Source: Agrobacterium genomosp. 13 str. CFBP 6927 (GTDB taxonomy: Bacteria; Pseudomonadota; Alphaproteobacteria; Rhizobiales; Rhizobiaceae). Taken from it: 64,000 nt of DNA. The translations under genes and the position numbers were made by a program. Positions 57,696-64,000 of the stretch are shown piece by piece. The notes beneath the pieces were generated by a model that made no database searches, was not told the DNA's origin, and was given only the letters and a program-made list of their open reading frames with translations. Numbering within the stretch: the stretch's first letter is position 1; every line of letters begins with the position of its first letter. The DNA lies in assembly GCA_900012615.1 (NCBI GenBank), contig LT009756.1:1060958-1124957 (forward strand). Direction: 5' to 3'.

Positions 57696-59834
57696 ATGAC
57701 CGTAATACCCATAGTGATTTTATGCGGTATCCTGTCCGTGGTTTACGCGGTATGGGCGACCAAGAGTGTTCTCGATGCCGATCAGGGCAACGAGCGTATG
57801 CGTGAAATAGCAGGTTATATCCGTGAAGGCGCACAGGCTTATCTCACCCGTCAATATCTCACCATCGCCATCGTCGGACTGATCGTCGCCGTTCTCGCCT
57901 GGTATCTGCTGTCGGCCATGGCAGCCATTGGTTTCCTCATCGGCGCGGTGCTTTCGGGCGCCGCCGGTTTCGTCGGCATGCATGTGTCCGTGCGCGCCAA
58001 TCTGCGCACCGCGCAGGCCGCCTCGCACAGCCTTTCCGCCGGTCTCGACATCGCCTTCAAGTCGGGCGCGATCACCGGCATGCTGGTGGCCGGTCTCGCG
58101 CTGCTCGGCGTCTCCATTTATTATTTCATCCTGACCTCGGTGATGGGCCATGCGGCCGGTTCGCGTGAGGTGATCGATGCGCTGGTGTCGCTTGGCTTCG
58201 GCGCATCGCTGATTTCAATCTTCGCCCGCCTCGGCGGCGGCATCTTCACCAAGGGTGCCGATGTCGGCGGCGATCTCGTCGGCAAGGTCGAGGCTGGAAT
58301 TCCCGAAGACGATCCGCGCAACCCGGCAACCATTGCCGACAATGTCGGCGACAATGTCGGCGATTGCGCCGGCATGGCCGCTGACCTCTTCGAGACCTAT
58401 GCCGTCTCTGTCGTCGCGACCATGGTTCTCGCCGCGATCTTCTTTGCCGGAACGCCGATACTGGAAAGCGCCATGGTCTATCCGCTGGCGATTTGCGGCG
58501 CCTGCATCCTGACGTCGATTGCCGGCACCTTCTTCGTCAAGCTTGGCACCAACAATTCCATCATGGGCGCACTCTATAAGGGCCTGATCGCCACGGGTAT
58601 CTTCTCCATTGCCGGTCTGGCGGTCGCCACCCATGCGACGGTGGGCTGGGGCACGGTCGGCACGGTGGCCGGTATGGAGATCACCGGCACCAACCTCTTC
58701 CTGTGCGGCATTGTTGGCCTTGTCGTGACGGCACTGATCGTCGTCATTACCGAATATTACACCGGCACCAACAAGCGCCCGGTCAATTCCATCGCGCAGG
58801 CGTCGGTCACCGGTCACGGCACCAATGTCATCCAGGGTCTTGCGGTCTCGCTGGAATCGACGGCGCTGCCGGCCATCGTCATTGTCGGCGGCATCATCGG
58901 CACCTACCAGCTCGGCGGCCTGTTCGGCACCGGCATCGCGGTCACCGCCATGCTGGGTCTGGCGGGCATGATCGTGGCGCTCGACGCCTTCGGCCCGGTG
59001 ACTGATAATGCCGGTGGTATCGCTGAAATGGCCGGTCTCGATCCTGACGTGCGCAAGGCGACCGACGCGCTGGATGCCGTCGGCAACACCACCAAGGCCG
59101 TCACCAAGGGTTACGCCATCGGTTCTGCCGGTCTCGGCGCGCTGGTGCTGTTTGCGGCCTATTCCAACGACCTGTCCTATTTCGCCGCCAATGGCGATAC
59201 CTATCCCTACTTCAAGGATATTGGCGAGATTTCCTTCAGCCTTGCCAATCCTTACGTCGTGGCGGGCCTGCTGTTCGGCGGCCTCATTCCGTACCTCTTC
59301 GGCGGCATTGCGATGACGGCGGTAGGCAAGGCGGCAAGCTCGATCGTCGAAGAAGTCCGCCGCCAGTTCCGGGAAAAGCCGGGCATCATGGCCGGAACGG
59401 AAAAACCGGACTATGGCAAGGCGGTTGATCTTCTGACCAAGGCGGCGATCAAGGAAATGGTCATTCCGTCGCTCCTGCCGGTTCTGGCGCCGCTCGTCGT
59501 TTATTTCGGTGTGCTGCTGATTTCCGGTTCCAAGGCATCTGCCTTCGCGGCACTTGGCGCATCGCTGCTCGGCGTCATCATCAACGGCCTGTTCGTGGCG
59601 ATTTCCATGACCTCCGGTGGTGGCGCGTGGGATAATGCCAAGAAGAGCTTCGAGGACGGTTTCATCGACAAGGACGGCGTGCGCCACGTCAAGGGTTCCG
59701 ATGCCCACAAGGCCTCGGTGACGGGCGATACGGTCGGCGATCCCTACAAGGACACCGCCGGTCCGGCCGTCAACCCGGCCATCAAGATCACCAATATCGT
59801 GGCGCTGTTGCTGCTCGCAGTTCTTGCCCACTGA
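57696..59834 (+). CDS. hppA: membrane-bound proton-translocating pyrophosphatase
   Basis: A 712-residue integral membrane pump coupling pyrophosphate hydrolysis to H+ transport, with about sixteen hydrophobic segments. The substrate motif reads [23 protein letters not shown], and [19 protein letters not shown] follows; [10 protein letters not shown] lies in the second cytosolic region. In GNTTKAVT the Lys at residue 467 and Thr at 470 replace the Ala/Gly of K+-dependent enzymes, so this is the K+-independent type. The ATG at 57696 follows GGGAGG; an in-frame GTG at 57690 is too near that site. Confidence 0.95.
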   Translation: MTVIPIVILCGILSVVYAVWATKSVLDADQGNERMREIAGYIREGAQAYLTRQYLTIAIVGLIVAVLAWYLLSAMAAIGFLIGAVLSGAAGFVGMHVSVRANLRTAQAASHSLSAGLDIAFKSGAITGMLVAGLALLGVSIYYFILTSVMGHAAGSREVIDALVSLGFGASLISIFARLGGGIFTKGADVGGDLVGKVEAGIPEDDPRNPATIADNVGDNVGDCAGMAADLFETYAVSVVATMVLAAIFFAGTPILESAMVYPLAICGACILTSIAGTFFVKLGTNNSIMGALYKGLIATGIFSIAGLAVATHATVGWGTVGTVAGMEITGTNLFLCGIVGLVVTALIVVITEYYTGTNKRPVNSIAQASVTGHGTNVIQGLAVSLESTALPAIVIVGGIIGTYQLGGLFGTGIAVTAMLGLAGMIVALDAFGPVTDNAGGIAEMAGLDPDVRKATDALDAVGNTTKAVTKGYAIGSAGLGALVLFAAYSNDLSYFAANGDTYPYFKDIGEISFSLANPYVVAGLLFGGLIPYLFGGIAMTAVGKAASSIVEEVRRQFREKPGIMAGTEKPDYGKAVDLLTKAAIKEMVIPSLLPVLAPLVVYFGVLLISGSKASAFAALGASLLGVIINGLFVAISMTSGGGAWDNAKKSFEDGFIDKDGVRHVKGSDAHKASVTGDTVGDPYKDTAGPAVNPAIKITNIVALLLLAVLAH

Positions 59835-59856
59835 AGGCTTAAGATTCCGACGAATG

Positions 59857-59888
59857 AAAAAGGCCCGGGGAGCGATCCCCGGGCCTTT
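59857..59888. terminator. terminator between hppA and bamE
   Basis: Stem AAAGGCCCGGGG/CCCCGGGCCTTT with loop AGCGAT. It serves the convergent genes hppA and bamE. The plus-strand side continues GAGTTTT and the minus-strand side has a T run from the A tract. Confidence 0.85.
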
Positions 59889-59911
59889 GAGTTTTCCGTT
59901 TCTTCTTCCGA

Positions 59912-60442
59912 TCAGGGGGTGTTGTTGCCCTGACCGAGAATGCTCTTGGCGATATTGGCGCCCGAGGTGCCGCCGGACAGCAGCTGCTGCAGGAACGTCA
60001 GATCCTTGCCGCCTGTCGGGGTGGTGCGGGAAATCGTGTCGAAGACCTTGCCGTCCTGCAGCGCGTAATTGGCCTTGCGCTCGATCACGCCGTCCTTGTT
60101 GAAATAGATCGCGAGAATATTCTGCTCGACCAGCGTCGGCTTCATGAAGGCGGCGCGGCGCACACGCTTCTGCGAGATGTAGTAGAAAACTTCGTTGCCG
60201 AAGGTCGCCGTGGTCGAGGGCGTACCCATGGTCAGCAGAACCTGCTCGCGGCTGGAACCTTCGGGGATCAGCTGGAGCGCCTGGTCGTCCATGACATAAC
60301 CATTGTGGAACACATCGGTCGTGCTGGTGCAGGCGGAAAGCAGGCCGGACGCGAGGACGATTGCGATGGCCGTTTTGCTCAGAATTTTGCCCTGACTTGC
60401 GGATTTCTGCTTGCTCAACTGCGTTTTCCCGACTGCGATCAT
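59912..60442 (-). CDS. bamE: outer-membrane protein assembly factor BamE
   Basis: A 176-residue lipoprotein of the BAM complex that inserts barrel proteins into the outer membrane. The signal peptide ends LASGLLSAC (lipobox). The SmpA/OmlA domain follows: NGYVMDDQALQLIPEGSSREQVLLTMGTPSTTATFGNEVFYYIS. The C-terminal tail is Gly/Asn-rich. The ATG at 60442 is used; upstream codons lie outside the signal peptide. It is divergent from the cytochrome chaperone gene across 269 bp with no other gene visible. Confidence 0.93.
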   Translation of the reverse strand: MIAVGKTQLSKQKSASQGKILSKTAIAIVLASGLLSACTSTTDVFHNGYVMDDQALQLIPEGSSREQVLLTMGTPSTTATFGNEVFYYISQKRVRRAAFMKPTLVEQNILAIYFNKDGVIERKANYALQDGKVFDTISRTTPTGGKDLTFLQQLLSGGTSGANIAKSILGQGNNTP

Positions 60443-60711
60443 GAATGGCACCTTCCGGCATTGCGTGGTGCACAGTGTCTGTGCACATGATTGTGTCAAT
60501 CCGGGGACGGAAAATCCCGATCACCCCCCAAATTCAATGCTTTCCCGGCCTTCTGGAACTCCTCCGGTTCTCTTCGACTGTTTCAGCGCAAAGACGAACG
60601 TGACCGCGACAGCATTGCAATTCGTGGATGCTTCGGTAAACCAGCTTTGACAATCATGCAACAAGTGCGATGGGCGGTAAGCGAATTCACCGGTCACGTT
60701 CGGAAAAAACA

Positions 60712-61251
60712 ATGATATTCGGGCTGTTCAGGAAGAAAAACAACAACCGCGCCATAGTCGACCGCCAATATGCGACCTTGACGGCTGCTGCCCGCACGCC
60801 TGAATTTTATCTCGATCTGGGTGTTCCCGACACGGTGATGGGCCGTTTCGAAATGCTGTCGATCATCATGATTCTCTATTTCCGCCGCACCAAATCATCA
60901 GGTGTCAGCGGGCAGGAGATCGCTCAGGAGATCGTCGACGCCTTTTTTCAGGATATCGATCATTCCATCCGTGAACTTGGTATCGGCGACCAGGGCGTGC
61001 CGAAACGGATGAAGAAATTTGCCGGCATGTTTTACGGGCGGCTGGAATCCTACGCGGCGGCGCTGGATGCATCCGACCCCGTTGCCCTTGCCGCGGCGCT
61101 TGCGCGCAATATATATCCGCAGACAGACGATAAGGCGCCGCAGCTGGACGGGCTGGCGGGTTGGATGATGGAAACGTCTTCCGCCCTTTCCGCATGCTCC
61201 GAGGAAACGATAGCGACCGGAAGCCTGACGCTGCCCCTGCCTGGACAATGA
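60712..61251 (+). CDS. ubiquinol-cytochrome c chaperone family protein
   Basis: A 179-residue protein with the conserved UQCC/Cbp3 core: TPEFYLDLGVPDTVMGRFEMLSIIMILYFRR, then QDIDHSIRELGIGDQGVPKRMKKFAGMFYGRL. Family members help assemble the cytochrome bc1 complex by aiding cytochrome b. The ATG at 60712 begins MIFGLFRKKN. It is the first gene of a run with DUF177, plsX and fabH, a common alphaproteobacterial order. Confidence 0.92.
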   Translation: MIFGLFRKKNNNRAIVDRQYATLTAAARTPEFYLDLGVPDTVMGRFEMLSIIMILYFRRTKSSGVSGQEIAQEIVDAFFQDIDHSIRELGIGDQGVPKRMKKFAGMFYGRLESYAAALDASDPVALAAALARNIYPQTDDKAPQLDGLAGWMMETSSALSACSEETIATGSLTLPLPGQ

Positions 61252-61259
61252 GGTTTACG

Positions 61260-61823
61260 ATGAACGCGCGACACGCCGCAAATGACGACCTGCCTTTTTC
61301 CTATCCCGTAAAGGTAGGCCATATTTCCGCCAATCCCGTCAGGATTGGTCTCGAAGCCAATGCCGAGGAACTGAAGGCGCTGGCGAAATTCTGGGATGTG
61401 GTGTCCGTCGACTATCTGAAGGCGGAGCTGCAGGTTACCCGCTGGAAGAAGGATGGCATCAAGATCAAGGGCGAGGTTCATGCGGCCGTGACCCAGTCCT
61501 GCGTGGTGACGCTGGAGCCGGTCACGAGCAAGATCGACGAGGCGGTGGAGCACATCTTCGTTCCCGAAGGGTCGAAGCTCGCGCGCATGGTCACCAACGA
61601 GGAGGGCGAGATCGTGCTCGACCCTGATGGTCCGGATATTCCCGACCAGTTCACCGGCGACAGCATCGATGTGGGCGCTGTGGTGGCGGAATTTGCGGCC
61701 CTTGCGATCGATCCCTATCCGCGCAAATCGGATGCCGAATTCGCTGATACGGCCGACAAGGAGCCCGAAGCAGAGAAGCGTCCGTCGCCCTTTGCCGTGC
61801 TGAAAGACTGGAAAAAAGACTGA
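61260..61823 (+). CDS. DUF177 (YceD) family protein
   Basis: A 187-residue soluble protein of the YceD/DUF177 family, which in many bacteria precedes rpmF-plsX. The family's paired-Cys motif is reduced here: a single Cys appears in [14 protein letters not shown], with the acidic [12 protein letters not shown] and the conserved [21 protein letters not shown]. Function is unknown, with links to 23S rRNA and lipid synthesis. It starts 8 bp after the chaperone stop. The ATG at 61260 is chosen over one at 61248 because of AGG spacing. Confidence 0.9.
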   Translation: MNARHAANDDLPFSYPVKVGHISANPVRIGLEANAEELKALAKFWDVVSVDYLKAELQVTRWKKDGIKIKGEVHAAVTQSCVVTLEPVTSKIDEAVEHIFVPEGSKLARMVTNEEGEIVLDPDGPDIPDQFTGDSIDVGAVVAEFAALAIDPYPRKSDAEFADTADKEPEAEKRPSPFAVLKDWKKD

Positions 61824-61923
61824 ATGGCCCCGACAGGCTGAAATAAATATATTGTATCAGGAGCCGGAAAAGGTATTTTCGCGCGAAATCCGCTTGAGTG
61901 GCGGCAAGAAGGATAAGGGACGA

Positions 61924-62985
61924 GTGATCAGAATAGCGATTGACGTCATGGGTGGCGATTTCGGCCCTGATGTTGCCATACCCGGTGCTGCCAAGGCGCT
62001 TGAACGGCATAATGATGTAACTTTTCTGCTCTACGGGCAGAAGAGCAAATGCGACCCCATTCTGGCACAATATCCCGCCCTTCGGGAAAAGTCGGTCTTT
62101 CACGATTGTGAAGTCTCGGTCGGCATGGATGAAAAGCCAAGCCAGGCGCTTCGTCGCGGCCGTTACGTCTCCAGCATGTGGCGTGCCATCGAGGCCGTGA
62201 AGCTGGGTGAAGCCGACGTCGTCGTTTCCGCCGGCAATACCGGCGCTCTGATGGCCATGGCCAAATTCTGTTTGCGCACCATGGCGCGGGTGGAACGCCC
62301 GGCAATCGCCGGCATCTGGCCGACACTGAAAGGTGAAAGCATCGTTCTCGATGTCGGCGCGACGATCGGTGCCGATTCCCAGCAATTGCTTGATTTCGCC
62401 CTGATGGGTGGCGCCATGGCGCGCGCGCTGTTCGATATCGACCGTCCCACTGTCGGCCTGCTCAATGTCGGTGTCGAGGAGGTCAAGGGTCAGGAAGAGG
62501 TGCGTGAGGCAGGACGTCTCATTCGCGAGGCCGATCTCGGCACCATCGACTATCGCGGTTTTGTCGAGGGCGACGATATCGGCAAGGGTACGGTGGATGT
62601 GGTGGTGACCGAAGGGTTCACCGGCAACATCGCGCTCAAAGCCGCCGAAGGCACCGCGCGCCAGATCACCACGCTTCTGCGTGAGGCGATCTCCCGCAGC
62701 TTCTTCGCCAAGATCGGTTATATCCTGGCGAAAAGCGCCTTTGATGTGCTCAGGGAAAAAATGGACCCGCGCAAGGTCAATGGCGGCGTGTTTCTCGGCC
62801 TGAACGGCATTGTCATCAAAAGCCATGGCGGCACGGATGCCATCGGTTTTGCTTCCGCCGTCGATGTCGGCTACGACATGGTCCATAACGGACTGACGGC
62901 GAAAATTGAAAACGATCTGAAGATTTACCACGCAAGACGGCTTCCGCCCCCGGCGCCCGAAGCTCTCGTGGCTGACGAGGAATAA
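61924..62985 (+). CDS. plsX: phosphate acyltransferase PlsX
   Basis: A 353-residue enzyme making acyl-phosphate from acyl-ACP for phospholipid synthesis. Marks: [21 protein letters not shown] at the start, [19 protein letters not shown], and [21 protein letters not shown] at 61924 is preceded by AAGGATAAGGG. The frame continues upstream but lacks family sequence. fabH starts 4 bp after its stop. Confidence 0.96.
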   Translation: MIRIAIDVMGGDFGPDVAIPGAAKALERHNDVTFLLYGQKSKCDPILAQYPALREKSVFHDCEVSVGMDEKPSQALRRGRYVSSMWRAIEAVKLGEADVVVSAGNTGALMAMAKFCLRTMARVERPAIAGIWPTLKGESIVLDVGATIGADSQQLLDFALMGGAMARALFDIDRPTVGLLNVGVEEVKGQEEVREAGRLIREADLGTIDYRGFVEGDDIGKGTVDVVVTEGFTGNIALKAAEGTARQITTLLREAISRSFFAKIGYILAKSAFDVLREKMDPRKVNGGVFLGLNGIVIKSHGGTDAIGFASAVDVGYDMVHNGLTAKIENDLKIYHARRLPPPAPEALVADEE

Positions 62986-62989
62986 GGGA

Positions 62990-63961
62990 ATGATCCGTTC
63001 TATAGTCCGTGGTTTCGGGGCAGCGCTTCCGAAGCGTGTCATGACCAACAGTGAAATCGAAGGTGTCGTCGAGACCTCCGACGAATGGATCGTGCAGCGC
63101 ACGGGCATCCGGCAGCGCTATATCGCCGGCGAAGGTGAAACGACCGCGTCGCTTGGCGAGGCGGCGGCCCGCGCCGCTCTCGACAATGCCGGCCTGACGC
63201 CTGACGATATCGATCTCATCATTCTGGCCACATCGACCCCGGACAATACCTTTCCGGCAACGGCGGTGAACATCCAGAACCGCCTCGGCATGACCCACGG
63301 TTTCGCCTTCGACATGCAGGCCGTCTGCTCCGGCTTCGTTTATGCCGTATCGACCGCCGATCTCTATATTCGCGGCGGCATGGCCAAGCGTGTTCTGGTG
63401 ATCGGTTCGGAAACATTCTCGCGCATTCTCGACTGGAAGGACCGCACCACCTGCGTTCTGTTCGGCGATGGTGCCGGCGCGCTTGTGCTTGAAGCCGGTG
63501 AAGGCGAGGGCACCTCTGACGATCGCGGTATTCTCACCGCGCAGCTGCGATCCGATGGTTCGCACAAGGAAAAGCTCTATGTTGATGGCGGACCTTCGAC
63601 GACAGGCACGGTCGGTCATCTGCGCATGGAAGGCCGGGAAGTATTCAAGCACGCCGTCGGCATGATCACCGACGTCATCGAGCAGGCCTTCGAGGCGACG
63701 GGCACGACGGCGGATGACCTGGACTGGCTCGTTCCGCATCAGGCCAACAAGCGCATCATCGACGGTTCCGCGAAGAAGCTCAACATCGACCCGGCAAAGG
63801 TGGTCATCACCGTCGATCAGCACGGCAATACCTCGGCGGCCTCCATTCCGCTGGCGCTCGCCGTTGCGGCCGGTGACGGACGCATCAAGAAGGGCGATCT
63901 GGTCATGCTGGAAGCCATGGGCGGCGGCTTTACCTGGGGTGCAGTGCTGCTGCGTTGGTAA
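62990..63961 (+). CDS. fabH: 3-oxoacyl-ACP synthase III
   Basis: A 323-residue condensing enzyme that starts fatty acid synthesis from acetyl-CoA and malonyl-ACP. The catalytic triad is visible: Cys in [12 protein letters not shown], His in [12 protein letters not shown], and Asn in [12 protein letters not shown]. The N-terminus has [24 protein letters not shown]. The start follows GGAATAAGGGA. The 39 bases after the stop hold no gene start that I can see; in related genomes ihfA and a MerR-type regulator follow. Confidence 0.98.
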   Translation: MIRSIVRGFGAALPKRVMTNSEIEGVVETSDEWIVQRTGIRQRYIAGEGETTASLGEAAARAALDNAGLTPDDIDLIILATSTPDNTFPATAVNIQNRLGMTHGFAFDMQAVCSGFVYAVSTADLYIRGGMAKRVLVIGSETFSRILDWKDRTTCVLFGDGAGALVLEAGEGEGTSDDRGILTAQLRSDGSHKEKLYVDGGPSTTGTVGHLRMEGREVFKHAVGMITDVIEQAFEATGTTADDLDWLVPHQANKRIIDGSAKKLNIDPAKVVITVDQHGNTSAASIPLALAVAAGDGRIKKGDLVMLEAMGGGFTWGAVLLRW

Positions 63962-64000
63962 GGCGCAATTTGCGCGTTTGCCGGGGTGATGGCGCGAAAT

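Noticed and set aside
58215..60524. A 769-codon minus-strand open frame over hppA and bamE
   Set aside because: Antisense to a clearly conserved pump; the translation has no family resemblance and runs through the terminator hairpin.
1..64000. CRISPR arrays, tRNA or rRNA genes, insertion sequences, phage genes
   Set aside because: No regularly spaced direct repeats, cloverleaf-like segments, transposase or phage structural translations were recognised. A tRNAscan and IS search would confirm.

Overview
The window is ordinary chromosomal DNA from an alphaproteobacterium of the Rhizobiaceae, most likely Agrobacterium (the A. tumefaciens/fabrum complex). The basis is gene content: a RopB/Omp25-type barrel protein, HdaA next to ppk-ppx, an LdtR/LdtP pair, DUF6163, an ALA dehydratase with Asp in place of the zinc-binding Cys, and the order plsX-fabH. 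GC is high throughout, which opens long false frames antisense to most genes. I recognise no tRNA, rRNA, CRISPR array, insertion sequence or prophage.

Layout. 1-3.7 kb: the N-terminal part of an ABC-F ATPase, a GGDEF protein whose metal-binding residues are replaced, a GST and ndk. 3.8-6.0 kb: a palindromic repeat, then a lipoprotein and a CGNR-type regulator (overlapping genes) divergent from an orphan LivH-like permease, with a 36-bp palindrome between them. 6.0-10.3 kb: a minus-strand run of pteridine-reductase-like SDR, uvrC, pgsA, moaD and moaE. 10.6-19 kb: an outer-membrane barrel protein, a second GST, RNase T2, an LPG-synthase-like membrane protein, rlmJ, a molybdopterin oxidoreductase followed by a Nudix hydrolase, and an omptin protease. 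19-27 kb: purM-purN divergent from a perM-hdaA-ppk-ppx operon (polyphosphate synthesis and breakdown, plus replication-initiation control). 27-34.6 kb: mostly singletons (hexapeptide acyltransferase, YunG-like protein, phytase-like esterase, membrane-bound class III cyclase, secreted protein, rnd, MFS). 34.8-47 kb: aspS and a FUSC-type membrane protein, a chemoreceptor, a SulP permease, a periplasmic protein, parC, bpt, an RDD protein and hemB.

47.4-50.4 kb holds DUF6163, the MarR-family gene ldtR and the L,D-transpeptidase gene ldtP. Two short sequences occur upstream of both ldtR and ldtP. 50.5-57.5 kb is a metabolic block: glyA, nrdR, ribD, ribE, a LysE exporter, ribH, nusB and an MFS transporter. 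ribD is interrupted by a 176-bp palindromic element that introduces stop codons. 57.6-60.4 kb: hppA (a K+-independent proton pyrophosphatase by its signature), preceded by a possible 32-codon leader ORF whose end overlaps the hppA ribosome-binding site, then convergent bamE. 60.7-64 kb: a cytochrome bc1 chaperone, DUF177, plsX and fabH, ending just after fabH.

I found no large unknown multigene system. The points that best repay a second look are the ribD insertion, the palindrome between the CGNR regulator and the permease, the hppA leader ORF, the shared ldtR/ldtP promoter motifs, and the signalling enzymes with altered key residues. All functional calls come from reading translations and motifs; no database search was run.
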